Virus record (IMG/VR): IMGVR_UViG_3300005436_000034
Span: 1 to 24,218 of that record
From: a virus
Strand: one strand, 5' to 3'
DNA length: 24,218 bases
Numbering within the stretch: position 1 is the stretch's first letter; each line of letters opens with the position of its first letter. This document shows, piece after piece, positions 8,501 to 16,429 of this stretch. A program made the position numbers and the translations under genes. The notes beneath the pieces are model-generated. The model was given only the letters and a program-made list of their open reading frames with translations, had not been told where the DNA came from and did no database searches.

Positions 8501-10394
8501 CCTGCTCAATGGAGTTGCCCTCGGCAAGCAGCTTGTTGAATGCTCCACCGTTGTACTTCAGAAGATTCTTCATCTTCGAGAAGTCCATCATCGGATGGTT
8601 GTTCTCAAGCTGGGTGGCGAAGACAGGGTGAGTGGCGATGATGTTTCCATCATCCTCAATATGGCTGACGTTCAGGTCGGTGCCGAGTGAGGTCTGGATC
8701 CTGGAGCCACCGTAGATGTTGGCACCACTGATGTAGTTGGCACGGCCCTTGCTGAAGACAGAGTAGATCTTCTTGGCGGCGTCCTCGGTGACGCCGTGCT
8801 CAGCAGCCATACGACCAAGGGTCTTGGATTCAAGGTCGTACAGGAAGTTCCGTTTGCCCTCATTCGGGGCCGCGATGTAGTCGGACACAAGCTTGCTGCG
8901 CTCAATGTCTCCGTACATGCCTGACTCGCGGATCTGAGCGTCAACCTCACGGTACGAGTTCGGGTCATCGAGTGCGACCCAACCCTTGGGCTTGACATTG
9001 TTCCAAAGATTGTCGAGCCGGTTCACCATGCGTACAGGACGAACAAAGAAGTTCGAGTACAGCAGACTCATTGGAGCACTGGCATAGGCAGTGCTGGCCT
9101 GCTGGCCAAGCTTTGCCATGGCAGGAGTAACGCCAGGAGTGAAGAACATGCCGTGCTTCATCTGGTCAGCAGCGTCAAGAGCACGACTGATGTGACCAGT
9201 AGCAGCCTCAATGTCATTGATCTGCTTGGTGTGACTGGCGATCTGCTGAGCCAGCTGCTGGGCAGCTGGTGAGTTCGGGTCAGGGAACTTGGGGAGGTTC
9301 GAGTACATGGTGTTGCGCTGGGAGACGTAGCCCTCAAGCTCAGCCTTCAGCTCAGGAGCTTCCTGGGTGAGTCGACTGATGGTCGACTGGTCACCCATGG
9401 CAGTCTTCAGAACCTCGTCAATCTGGGTCCTGTCAGTAGCGTGGTAGAGAGCAGCGGCGATGCCGCTTGCGTTTCCACCAGACAGTGCCCACTTCTGACC
9501 AGTGGCCCAAGCGGGGAACTGGTCAGCGAGCTTCGCCTTATTCGACTCGATGTAGTCACCGAACTTGGTGAAGGTTGAGCTGTTGAGGTTCCTGTCAATG
9601 TTGTTACCAGCAATGCGGCTAGTCCATGCATCCTGGGCTGCCTTGACCTGATCGAGACTGGAACCCTTGAGGTTACCGACAGCGCCAATCACCTTGTTGC
9701 CAAGGGCGTCGGTTCCACTCTTCGCGAGACCACTGACACCAGTTACACTGGCGACCTTCCCGAACAGTGTTGGGTTGGCCGTATCTACAGCAGGACGAAC
9801 GTAGGAGACGTCCTTGGCTACCTTGAGCCCCTTGCCAGCGAGGACCAGAGGGTCCGCGAACCAGGAGAAACCGGCGTCAAGACCGCCGGAAGTCCACTGC
9901 TGGATACCGTGATCGTAGTAGGCCTTGACCTGGTCCGGGTGATCCCAGATCAGGGTGCCGTCCCTGTTGATACCAGTCTCGAACTTCTCGTTGCCCGTAG
10001 GGTCCTTGATGAAGTTCGCGTAGAGAACCTGGCCAGGGCTGACGTTCTTGGCATCCCTGTACGCACGGTCCCACGTATCGCCGGAGAAGACGGAACCCTG
10101 GCCGTTGGCCTGAAGGTCACCAGTCGCCAGAAGGGCAGTCGTCACAGGACGACTGATGTACTTGCTGTAGACGGAGTACATCTTAGCGCCAGCCCATTCG
10201 ATGGGCTTGGCCAGCCAGTCAGTACCGTTGTTGGCCTGAGGCGCAGCCTTGTTCTGGATGGCCTGCTGCATCTGGGCCTGATAGGTAGCAGCAAGCTGCT
10301 TCGGGTCAGAGCCCGTGCCACCCTGTCCAGCCATCGGGGCTACAGTCGGAGCAGTAGTGTCTCCGACATTGAACTCACCGGTAGGACTGGACAT
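5544..10394 (-). CDS. Giant virion protein, 1616 aa (probable internal/ejection protein)
   Basis: The largest gene in the window. It begins MSSPTGEFNVGDTTAPTVAP, is mostly helical, and has a predicted coiled coil near residues 735-790 (MSQLEDDLLQARTTKQN, HQQKIDLLQTQLDGAK). Aromatic-rich stretches occur at about 440-460 (APMSLLYSNFFVRPVRMVNR) and about 1075-1100 (RFIAPFFGPMQEAFNRWARIL). No enzymatic motif is evident. A very large helical protein beside peptidoglycan hydrolases and between portal and capsid resembles the internal core or ejected proteins of podoviruses such as T7 gp16, although no sequence similarity is claimed. The ATG at 10394 is preferred over the GTG two codons earlier because AGAGG lies at proper spacing before it. 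Confidence 0.7.
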   Translation of the reverse strand: MSSPTGEFNVGDTTAPTVAPMAGQGGTGSDPKQLAATYQAQMQQAIQNKAAPQANNGTDWLAKPIEWAGAKMYSVYSKYISRPVTTALLATGDLQANGQGSVFSGDTWDRAYRDAKNVSPGQVLYANFIKDPTGNEKFETGINRDGTLIWDHPDQVKAYYDHGIQQWTSGGLDAGFSWFADPLVLAGKGLKVAKDVSYVRPAVDTANPTLFGKVASVTGVSGLAKSGTDALGNKVIGAVGNLKGSSLDQVKAAQDAWTSRIAGNNIDRNLNSSTFTKFGDYIESNKAKLADQFPAWATGQKWALSGGNASGIAAALYHATDRTQIDEVLKTAMGDQSTISRLTQEAPELKAELEGYVSQRNTMYSNLPKFPDPNSPAAQQLAQQIASHTKQINDIEAATGHISRALDAADQMKHGMFFTPGVTPAMAKLGQQASTAYASAPMSLLYSNFFVRPVRMVNRLDNLWNNVKPKGWVALDDPNSYREVDAQIRESGMYGDIERSKLVSDYIAAPNEGKRNFLYDLESKTLGRMAAEHGVTEDAAKKIYSVFSKGRANYISGANIYGGSRIQTSLGTDLNVSHIEDDGNIIATHPVFATQLENNHPMMDFSKMKNLLKYNGGAFNKLLAEGNSIEQAGNLVTQGARPGLLAQGASQKFNDFTDLFNHLWKFQAHLRLGYGPRALSDDFLGQVATLGAYTKAEQVAKGFAGQVIRRIHNPINSMLYDYTGAEAHNISLNSAMSQLEDDLLQARTTKQNIAAYVPQSGKAAARQQQMLVGHQQKIDLLQTQLDGAKLASAQFNNMSRKLMDKQIITPGGQVISGAGEGARGRLFADLASGRSTIDSAYGGTASHLQGQIRGNAGWTTVHPGEEGHLGGWLRVVQRQIANDPAGMLAVKGQTPEQIANWLNGQGRSYFKSLTINNMTTREMADRIHSEVNYQLPDSSPEFKELRQAVVDGKDDTTIGKLMAATQQAGRPEVNAERSAYGMGKGSTIQMIDDKISKWYHVMAEKPANVLSKNPVFATLYKGHVQDAIGTAQTQGITHFAPEHLEQIEENARKLALADVKKLTYNMDFETKITHANRFIAPFFGPMQEAFNRWARILSDKPATLAHAGQIYTSPGRIGHAYTYNGDPIVDGYTIDPATGKKVLVDKSDTYIRFQLPGAVRDAFGLGATPVAQIPLNSLNIAMQNSPWYNPGEGPIVQMAANHFAVKADPRVGDFFQKIGVLPQGITAHDTDALWGGVLRTINKANDDGTAQQMTLQALQQQQYMYSNGLRTAPPSLAEAKKSAENSVMLKAWFSGTTVLPFGVSFQDPYQFFRDQYRTMRAADPKNADANFYAKYGDSAYAFTSSLSKNNIPGVPATQAGQRLATQFKSLIDADPELAGVIIGDQGGGDYSQTAYMQQVISGQRTKLSAKDAFAQGQANTGWQQYTSYMNGINAQLFQRGLQTLNDKGAEDLLAQKRALVTVLSHPYQADGVTKNPYYNEAWTQAYNTTDPSKDDRRAIALADIATAKELQNRPDIQALQQYLNLRGTVKAELAARAGDTHSYNFRSAQSATAGTSINDKSNDDLKAQFQNGVMQLIEGNTYFQTLHDKYLSKDMFDHYDGTGITNPVTGEAHSSV

Positions 10395-10403
10395 GGTCAC
10401 CTC

Positions 10404-10589
10404 TTACTGACTGTATGGCGGAAGCTGACTGCCCAGGACGCTGGACGATATGGCATTCTGGGCATTGGGCGACATCGGGATCGAGGCCAGATCATGAGCA
10501 ACCCGAGGCGAGTTGAACGTGAGCGAAGCAAGCGAACCGAGCTGGTCCGCCCACTGGCCAGGATAGAGGTAGGCAGGCATGGGGGTCAT
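10404..10589 (-). CDS. Small protein of unknown function, 61 aa
   Basis: Starts MTPMPAYLYPGQWADQLGSL and ends SVLGSQLPPYSQ. It has no recognised domain. The ATG overlaps the stop of the upstream gene in an ATGA arrangement, so it is probably translated by coupling. A longer reading from an upstream in-frame ATG is possible, but it would overlap the neighbour by nearly 50 bases. It ends 9 bases before the giant gene start and probably belongs to the virion module. Confidence 0.55.
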   Translation of the reverse strand: MTPMPAYLYPGQWADQLGSLASLTFNSPRVAHDLASIPMSPNAQNAISSSVLGSQLPPYSQ

Positions 10590-11014
10590 GTGGTCGAACT
10601 CGCCTTCACCTGTCGGATCATGTTGCGCAACGCCCATGAGGCGTTGGGCTGATTGGCCATGAACTGGAGAACCGGCAGATATCCCTGAAGGTTCTTCACA
10701 TCCTGGCTCGACTGGTTAGGAAGTCCAAGGGATGACATGTCAGGCCCTGCCCCGCTGTTCGCTCCTGCGGTGACGGGCTCTCCTGGTCGCTGAGTAGGCG
10801 CACCCATTGGAGTAACGTTTGCTCCTGGGTTTCCCCCTCCGGATCCAGGCGGTGCCTGGCCGGAGTCTGCCGCCAGAGGCGCACCAGCCTGCTGAGCCTG
10901 GTAGGCCTGCTGTTCTCCATAGTCGGCATTGGGCAGATCCTGCACCTTCTGAACGTCGCCGATGTCAGTCCGCTTGGACAGCGGGCCTGGGCCCGATACC
11001 TGGTTAGCTGCCAT
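10586..11014 (-). CDS. Pro/Gly/Gln-rich protein of unknown function, 142 aa
   Basis: Begins MAANQVSGPGPLSKRTDIGD. Residues 30-90 are low-complexity (AQQAGAPLAADSGQAPPGSGGGNPGANV), followed by a short helical C-terminus (LQGYLPVLQFMANQPNASWALRNMIRQVKAS). It overlaps the preceding gene by 11 bases and the following one by 4. The disordered N-terminus with a compact end suggests a minor virion or assembly protein. No family is recognised. Confidence 0.6.
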   Translation of the reverse strand: MAANQVSGPGPLSKRTDIGDVQKVQDLPNADYGEQQAYQAQQAGAPLAADSGQAPPGSGGGNPGANVTPMGAPTQRPGEPVTAGANSGAGPDMSSLGLPNQSSQDVKNLQGYLPVLQFMANQPNASWALRNMIRQVKASSTT

Positions 11015-11207
11015 TGACTATCTCCTTGAAGCGCTTGTCCACGTCCAGCTGCATGTGATGCTGAAGAACCATGATGGATGCGGTGCTCAAGGCACCGCTC
11101 ACACCATCGAAGAAGTTGGATGCGAAGTTGAAGCCCAGTCCGATGACGGACCACTTGTCATAGCGATGGGGCCGGAGTTCATACTGAACCTCAAGGTCTT
11201 CATCCAT
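11004..11207 (-). CDS. Small protein with a hydrophobic centre, 67 aa
   Basis: MDEDLEVQYELRPHRYDKWS, then a hydrophobic stretch (VIGLGFNFASNFFDGVSGALSTASIMVL, about residues 21-48), then a charged end (DVDKRFKEIVNGS). It may be one membrane segment or an amphipathic helix. An AAGGA site precedes the ATG and the gene starts just after the stop of the 98-aa gene. Function unknown. A membrane role in DNA entry or lysis is possible but unsupported. Confidence 0.6.
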   Translation of the reverse strand: MDEDLEVQYELRPHRYDKWSVIGLGFNFASNFFDGVSGALSTASIMVLQHHMQLDVDKRFKEIVNGS

Positions 11208-11215
11208 GTTCTTCC

Positions 11216-11512
11216 TTACTTGGCGAAAGTCCCGCCACCACCAGTGAGCGGGGTATTGACCTGGATAGTGCTGTTCGGGGCAATGGAAGGCGACGGGCTG
11301 TGTGCACGAGAGGCACCAGTCTGCGAGGTGGACTCAAGAGCGTCAGCCTCATAGGGCTGCATCATCATGCCCTTCTCACTCTTCCACACGCCCTCAGGGG
11401 CGTGATTCGGGAACATGCCCGACACCAGACCCTGCTGGTCCTGGAACTGTCCATCGGGGCCGACCGCACTACCGGAGGCAGTGTTGGAGCCCGAGCTGTT
11501 TTCAAAAGCCAT
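11216..11512 (-). CDS. Small protein of unknown function, 98 aa
   Basis: Ser/Gly/Asn-rich protein (MAFENSSGSNTASGSAVGPD) with a central MFPNHAPEGVWKSEKGMMMQPYEA block and a Gly-rich end. No recognised domain. Its ATG shares a base with the TAA of the zinc-ribbon gene (TAATG), indicating coupling. Portal-adjacent disordered proteins in such operons are often minor head components; that role is inference. The coding sequence contains a perfect hairpin at 11387-11404. Confidence 0.6.
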   Translation of the reverse strand: MAFENSSGSNTASGSAVGPDGQFQDQQGLVSGMFPNHAPEGVWKSEKGMMMQPYEADALESTSQTGASRAHSPSPSIAPNSTIQVNTPLTGGGGTFAK

Positions 11513-11709
11513 TAGGCTGTCTTCCTTCGGTTGGTGCGAGGCTTGGCCTCGGCGTTGATCACTTCGTCCGGTACGGACTTGACTTCTAGTTCACCGCATC
11601 GACCACAGCGAAGCTGGTCACGCGGATCCTCACCGTACTGGTACAACTCGCCAGTATGGCAGCTTTCACAGATGCCGCCGACATAAGTCGGCGTGTACGA
11701 AACACTCAT
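11512..11709 (-). CDS. Zinc-ribbon protein, 65 aa
   Basis: Contains two CxxC pairs, CESC and CGRC (residues about 14-17 and 35-38), with a conserved-looking LRCGRCGELEV hairpin, which is the layout of a zinc ribbon. The C-terminus is basic (AKPRTNRRKTA), consistent with nucleic-acid contact. Its ATG overlaps the portal stop codon (ATGA). Small zinc ribbons next to portal genes are common in phages and their role is unknown. Confidence 0.7.
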   Translation of the reverse strand: MSVSYTPTYVGGICESCHTGELYQYGEDPRDQLRCGRCGELEVKSVPDEVINAEAKPRTNRRKTA

Positions 11710-13538
11710 CCTGCGGGTCCTCTGCGAGCGATGGTGGCTGACATATTAGGACCGCCGCTCGAAGACATCCCTGCCAGTAGATTCATGAGGTCTGGACGAC
11801 CGCCAGGACTTGCTCCAGCATGGCCAGGCGCAACGCCCTGAGGCAGCCCTGACTGCTCGAAACCTGGCGGTAGGGCTCCTGGTCCACCTGGCCCCTGCGG
11901 AGCCCCTGGCGGGCCTCCTGGTGCCTGTCCTGGGGCTGCTGGTGCGGCCTTCGGAGTCATGGCCTGAAGGACTGCCTCGTGCAGGGGCAGGCCCTTCTCG
12001 CGCAGCTTGATGACTTCAGCCACTTCCCTGAGCAGGACCGTAGGGTCCTGCCCCTGACTGGCCATGATGCCCAGCTGCTGGACGTAGGCCATCAGGCCCT
12101 GCTTGATGGAGTCGCTTATCTGCTCGTTGTCGATCTGGGTTTGCAGTTGCACAATGTCGATGTCCATAGGAAGCTGTCGCTGAACAAAGTCTCTGGAAAC
12201 CAGCTGATCCCCTCGCAGCTGGAGAAGCGCGACAATCGCGCGTGCAGGATCCTGGCCAGCCGCAAATCCGTAGGTGACATCAACGGTGTGGACTCCCTTG
12301 ATGTCTTTCGACGGAACATATTCCTCCTCGAACGGAGTGCCGTTGACCATCCCACGGATGGTCTTCTTCACGTTCGGCCAGAGCTTCTCGTCCATATCGA
12401 ACGCCATCTCAATGGCGCAGCGGAGAGCCTCAGAGGCTACCTGCTGGCCAGTGGTGATGACCATGTTGAAGCTGCCCATGAGGGCCTGGACGCCCTTGCC
12501 GGTGATGATGTTGGCGTCGATGTTGCCAGAGCGTGCATCGTTGTAGCGGGTTGCCTTCATGAGCTCCTGCTCATGAATCTGTTCCTGCTGGAATGCGAAC
12601 TGAGGCATGTCCCTGTTGATGTACTTGATCTTGTCGGGACTGTCAGTACGGATGATCGCGTCATCACCAAAGGTCATGCGCTGAACATCACGAGGAACAG
12701 CTAGAGGAGAACGAACCGCCTTCTCAGTGGCTTCCAGACCCAAGAGGGCCATACGGCCCTTCGCCAACTGGACCCACACGGCATCATCGAAAGCTCCTCG
12801 AATCTCACGGTCGAAGCCAGGACGGACACCAATAGAGATGGTGACCTTGCCCATAGGGTTGTCCATCTGGGTAATGACTGTGTCGCTGTGCGACGGGAGG
12901 TACATGATGATCTGGTCGGAGTCTATGTACTTCGCGATCTCGATCTCACGCGAAGCCCACGAGTTGTCTCCAGATCCATTGTTGCCAACGAACACCTTCC
13001 GGAGGAAGGGATACTTGGCGACGAGAGTGATCGCCTCCTCATACCAGACCTTCGTATAGGACTTGAGCCTACCAAACAGGTCGAACTCAGGATAGACGCC
13101 GATCGGGTTCTCAACCCTGATGACCGGCATCATGTTCTCAAAGTCGGGCTCTACGCAGTAGATGCCCATGCCGTAGGAGTTGTAGGCATCGCAGAACTCC
13201 ACCTGCTTGCCGGAGGGGAGACGGGACTGAGTGGTCCAGAAGTGGGCCATCTTCGTCCGCTTCGCTGAGAACTTCTTGGCAGCGACTGAGGTGATGACAC
13301 CAGAGGTGCAGTTGATCGAGGGCATGACGCCCATCGTCTCAGCGATGTCCCTGGCGGTCGTGTCGATCATGTTGGCCACAATGGGCTTGGGCCAGGAGTC
13401 GGGCATAGCCCCTGGCATGATCGTGTCCACATCGCCCGATCGGATGTCACGGACGTCCTTGTTGCGCTGGTCCCTTGCCCGCGACACGAAGCGGAGCTTG
13501 GTGACCTTGTCCGCTACCTGGTTGGCGGTAAGGGCCAT
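11706..13538 (-). CDS. Portal protein, 610 aa
   Basis: Begins MALTANQVADKVTKLRFVSR and carries typical portal-type stretches: PIVANMIDTTARDIAETMG, YNSYGMGIYCVEPDF, IRVENPIGVYPEFD, GKGVQALMGSFN and a helical TQIDNEQISDSIKQGLMAYVQQL. The portal is the dodecameric ring at one capsid vertex through which DNA is packaged and leaves. Size and position, after terminase and before head genes, fit. The last 80 residues from about 530 are collagen-like and Pro/Gly-rich (APGQAPGGPPGAPQGPGGPG), an unusual disordered tail. An AAGGA site precedes the ATG, just past the lysin stop. Confidence 0.85.
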   Translation of the reverse strand: MALTANQVADKVTKLRFVSRARDQRNKDVRDIRSGDVDTIMPGAMPDSWPKPIVANMIDTTARDIAETMGVMPSINCTSGVITSVAAKKFSAKRTKMAHFWTTQSRLPSGKQVEFCDAYNSYGMGIYCVEPDFENMMPVIRVENPIGVYPEFDLFGRLKSYTKVWYEEAITLVAKYPFLRKVFVGNNGSGDNSWASREIEIAKYIDSDQIIMYLPSHSDTVITQMDNPMGKVTISIGVRPGFDREIRGAFDDAVWVQLAKGRMALLGLEATEKAVRSPLAVPRDVQRMTFGDDAIIRTDSPDKIKYINRDMPQFAFQQEQIHEQELMKATRYNDARSGNIDANIITGKGVQALMGSFNMVITTGQQVASEALRCAIEMAFDMDEKLWPNVKKTIRGMVNGTPFEEEYVPSKDIKGVHTVDVTYGFAAGQDPARAIVALLQLRGDQLVSRDFVQRQLPMDIDIVQLQTQIDNEQISDSIKQGLMAYVQQLGIMASQGQDPTVLLREVAEVIKLREKGLPLHEAVLQAMTPKAAPAAPGQAPGGPPGAPQGPGGPGALPPGFEQSGLPQGVAPGHAGASPGGRPDLMNLLAGMSSSGGPNMSATIARRGPAG

Positions 13539-13546
13539 CTTGTTCC

Positions 13547-14290
13547 TTACTTCTGCATGCTCTTGATGACGGCGTGGATGGTGTCAATGGACGCCTTGTC
13601 CACAGCGGGCAGCTTGTTGGGGTCGCCAGGGTAGGTGCCAGTGAACGCAGCAGCAAGCCAGTACATCATGTCGTTGACCAGGATCTGACGGTCTTCGGGG
13701 GAAATCACAAAGGGCTCCGTAGGAGTAGAAGTGGGAGGCTGGGGGTACTGGCCGAAGTCTGCACTGGTTGCGTCGTCCACATCAGCGCCACCGTTGAGGA
13801 CGGTGCCGCCAACCTGACGGATGTCAACCTTGGCATACCAGATCCCATTGGACCAGGCGGTGGTCTGCCAGAGGAAACCGATGCCGTAAGCATCGGCACC
13901 AACCATGATCTTGTAACCGCCATAGACGCCGACAAGACTCTTGTTGAGGACCGAGCAGACGCCGTCGAAGTACGCCTTGACATCAGCCCACTGAGCGTCG
14001 AAGTCGACAGCGAAGTAGATGACATGATCAGACGGAAGGCCTACGGCCGTCCGCTGCGCGATGGCTGCCTTGGCGTCATTCGCACCAGCAGCAAAGCCCT
14101 GACCCGCACGATTGGCGGTGGACTCCCAGACAGTCACGACTGCGAGGCCAGCGGCAACATAGGCCTTGACCTCGTCAGCTGTCAGGTTCTTGGTAGGGTC
14201 TCCGCTGAAGTAGCGGGCAACCCACTTGGCTCCAGTGGCCAGAATGCCAGTGGTGTCGGGTCGTGCCCAGGCAATGTCAATGCCCTTCAT
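13547..14290 (-). CDS. Lysin, DUF1906 (Rv2525c-like) glycoside-hydrolase-type domain, 247 aa
   Basis: Residues 1-190 match the DUF1906 pattern: MKGIDIAWARPDTTGI, AKWVARYFSGDP, LAVVTVWES, HVIYFAVDFDAQ, VGVYGGYKIM, FLWQTTAW and YAKVDIRQVGG. These TIM-barrel proteins resemble GH25 muramidases and are used as lysins by actinophages. A Pro/Thr linker leads to a small helical C-terminal part (about 207-247). The ATG at 14290 is favoured because AGGAG abuts the other ATG two codons upstream with no spacing, but is 6 nt from this one. It sits directly after the 54-aa membrane protein, which suggests a compact lysis cassette between terminase and portal. Confidence 0.8.
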   Translation of the reverse strand: MKGIDIAWARPDTTGILATGAKWVARYFSGDPTKNLTADEVKAYVAAGLAVVTVWESTANRAGQGFAAGANDAKAAIAQRTAVGLPSDHVIYFAVDFDAQWADVKAYFDGVCSVLNKSLVGVYGGYKIMVGADAYGIGFLWQTTAWSNGIWYAKVDIRQVGGTVLNGGADVDDATSADFGQYPQPPTSTPTEPFVISPEDRQILVNDMMYWLAAAFTGTYPGDPNKLPAVDKASIDTIHAVIKSMQK

Positions 14291-14441
14291 CGTCATCTCC
14301 TGGTTTGTCGCCGATGTAGAATTTCATGTGCTTCTGGTTTGACTTCTTGATGTGCAGCGCCAATAGGGCGCTGGCCGCTATGTTGGGCCAGACGGGGACG
14401 AAGAAGTCCACGAAGAGCCAGCGGTGAAGGAAAGCTACCAC
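14277..14441 (-). CDS. Small membrane protein, holin candidate, 54 aa
   Basis: A GTG-started frame between terminase and lysin. The protein reads VVAFLHRWLFVDFFVPVWPN, then IAASALLALHIKK, then a charged tail ending GDKPGDDDEGH. It has one or two hydrophobic segments (residues 3-32) followed by basic then acidic residues, as in small holins. The start overlaps the terminase stop by 3 bases, GGGGA lies upstream, and the stop lies 14 bases inside the lysin gene. The tight overlaps and placement before the lysin support a real gene. The holin role is inferred only from position and hydrophobicity. Confidence 0.55.
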   Translation of the reverse strand: MVAFLHRWLFVDFFVPVWPNIAASALLALHIKKSNQKHMKFYIGDKPGDDDEGH

Positions 14442-16393
14442 CAGCCACGATCCCCACTGGCCATCGCCGCCTGAGCGGCGTAGTCGAGGTCGATCGTTGT
14501 GACCTTCTCGCGGTCACGCATGGACTGGTACTGGTTGGGCAGAGCGAACTGTGTGTCGTTCTCATCGACCAGTTCCCTCGCACGGATCTCCGCGAACCAG
14601 AGAGCCATGACAAGGTCTGTCTTGCCCTTGGTCTCAGGGAACCAGGTGGTGAGCTGCTCAATGAGTGCCTTCACTCCCTCCGAGCCTGAGCGGCTCGGCA
14701 GGTGGATCAGGTTCTGTCCGACCTCATGGGCATCGAAGAGCATCGACATAGAAGCTACGCCGAAGTCCACATCCCACTTGTTCTTGCCAGTGAAGTGCTC
14801 CTTCAGCAGGCAGCCACGGGATCCGAGGAACTGCTTGATATCCCGGTTCTGGGTCACCATGAGGTTCATCGCGTTCTTCTCGATGCGCCACTCGTTGATC
14901 CGGTACCTGACGGTCAGTTCCTTGATCTTGTCGAAGATGTCATCAGGCTTGCAGTGGCTCTTCGTCCATGCGTCGATCACCCATCGGGTACCGGTGTAGC
15001 GATCTACTGCCATGACGATAGAAGCACTGTGGCCAGTCATAGCGGGGTCGAACCCGCCGATGATGTAGCAGCCTTCCATGCCGTGCTGCCGGTGCCCTGG
15101 GGCACCGCCTACAAGTGGTCCAGTGGAACGCATGCCATCCACGCAGCCGACAACCTTGGCCACTGGGAAGATGCTGTCCTCAACCACCTGGTCCTGCTGG
15201 TAGACCATGGACCAGTTCCGAGGGCTCATCTTACTGCGCTTCTTAGCCAGGGCGGGTCCATGCCACATGTCATACAGTCCGTCGTCACCGACGACGGTGG
15301 TCTTGCGTGCTGCCAGGGAGACGGGTGGCCGGTTGGTACGTGGCCACAGGGTCACCCAGTCTTTCGGGTCATCCGCGAATTCAAGTACTGCTGGCTGGGT
15401 GAGGTAGGTCCATGGCGACTTGTCGTCGTCAGCGTAATACTCGGCCTTCTGGATCTCAGAGTAGAGATCAACCGGCTGAAGTCGGGTTCCGACCAGGAGA
15501 AGCTTTCCTCCTGGGACTGCCAGTCGAGAGACGATCTCGTTCTGGATCCAGTCAATCTGCTTGCCATACTCACTGGCGTTGCCCATGTCTACACAGTCAT
15601 CCATGATGATCAGGTCAGCTCGGGAGCCGTAGATCTGACCACGGATACCGATAGCTCGGACCGTAGGAGAAGGCTCACCAGAGTCTCGGCTGTCGGCCGA
15701 GACGTAGATCTCATTGGCAGTCCATGCACTGGAGTTCTGGTCGAACCCGCCCTGAGGGGCGAAGTCCTGCTGAAGCTTCGAGTATGCACTACTAGTGCCA
15801 GCGAGGCGATCCTTGATCGCACGAAGGAACCGCTTGGACATGTCCTGGGTCTTGGACACGATGATGATACGGATGTTCGGGTCTTCGCAGATCCGGTAGG
15901 TCACATAGTTGATCGTGATCGTCGTACTCTTCGCATGCTCGGGAGGAGTGTTGACGATGATGACCTCAGGCTCACCCTTGTGGTAAGTCTGGTTGGGATG
16001 CAGGTCCCTTGGTTCCCTATTCTCAAGCAGGTCGATCCACTGGAGGTGGTGAGTGAACAGCTGGGTATCGAGGTACTTCATGCAGAAGTCCTCGAAGGAA
16101 GGCATGCCCTCTGCCTTGCCCTCTCCGGGATTCGTAGCTATGTGCTTGAGCAGGTCCATCTGCTCACGGAAGTTCGCATCCGTCTTGCGCCAGTACTCGT
16201 AGGTCTTGTAGTGAAGACCAAGATCCTCGATAGCCCTGGCAACAGGGATACCCTTCTTCCTGTAGTCCAGGACGATAGCCTTGTTACGGGCCGCCATCTG
16301 TGGCGTCCCCTTCTTGGCAATGTCCCGACCAGCCCTGGCTGAGGTGTTGTTGGTGTACTTGTTCTCGGAGGCCAGAGTTCTCTTCGTAACCAT
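14435..16393 (-). CDS. Terminase large subunit, 652 aa
   Basis: The packaging motor. The ATPase has a degenerate Walker A (PPEHAKST, about 150-157), Walker B LIIMDD (261-266) and a coupling motif LVGTR (300-304). The RNase H-like nuclease has GGFDPA (D449), WRIEKNA (E505) and KTDLVMALWFAE (D593). It would cut concatemers and pump DNA into the head through the portal. Residues about 35-80 (VLDYRKKGIPVARAIEDLGL, YEYWRKTD) look like a helix-turn-helix of the kind found in small terminase subunits, and no separate small subunit is visible. AGGAG precedes the ATG at 16393. It is the first gene of the leftward operon. Confidence 0.92.
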   Translation of the reverse strand: MVTKRTLASENKYTNNTSARAGRDIAKKGTPQMAARNKAIVLDYRKKGIPVARAIEDLGLHYKTYEYWRKTDANFREQMDLLKHIATNPGEGKAEGMPSFEDFCMKYLDTQLFTHHLQWIDLLENREPRDLHPNQTYHKGEPEVIIVNTPPEHAKSTTITINYVTYRICEDPNIRIIIVSKTQDMSKRFLRAIKDRLAGTSSAYSKLQQDFAPQGGFDQNSSAWTANEIYVSADSRDSGEPSPTVRAIGIRGQIYGSRADLIIMDDCVDMGNASEYGKQIDWIQNEIVSRLAVPGGKLLLVGTRLQPVDLYSEIQKAEYYADDDKSPWTYLTQPAVLEFADDPKDWVTLWPRTNRPPVSLAARKTTVVGDDGLYDMWHGPALAKKRSKMSPRNWSMVYQQDQVVEDSIFPVAKVVGCVDGMRSTGPLVGGAPGHRQHGMEGCYIIGGFDPAMTGHSASIVMAVDRYTGTRWVIDAWTKSHCKPDDIFDKIKELTVRYRINEWRIEKNAMNLMVTQNRDIKQFLGSRGCLLKEHFTGKNKWDVDFGVASMSMLFDAHEVGQNLIHLPSRSGSEGVKALIEQLTTWFPETKGKTDLVMALWFAEIRARELVDENDTQFALPNQYQSMRDREKVTTIDLDYAAQAAMASGDRGWW

Positions 16394-16429
16394 TCAGGCT
16401 CCTAACATAGATGACACGGTCTGAGTCGT

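Noticed and set aside
14702-16342. Long plus-strand frame opposite the terminase gene
   Set aside because: It is an antisense shadow produced by codon bias. The minus strand encodes a motif-complete terminase.
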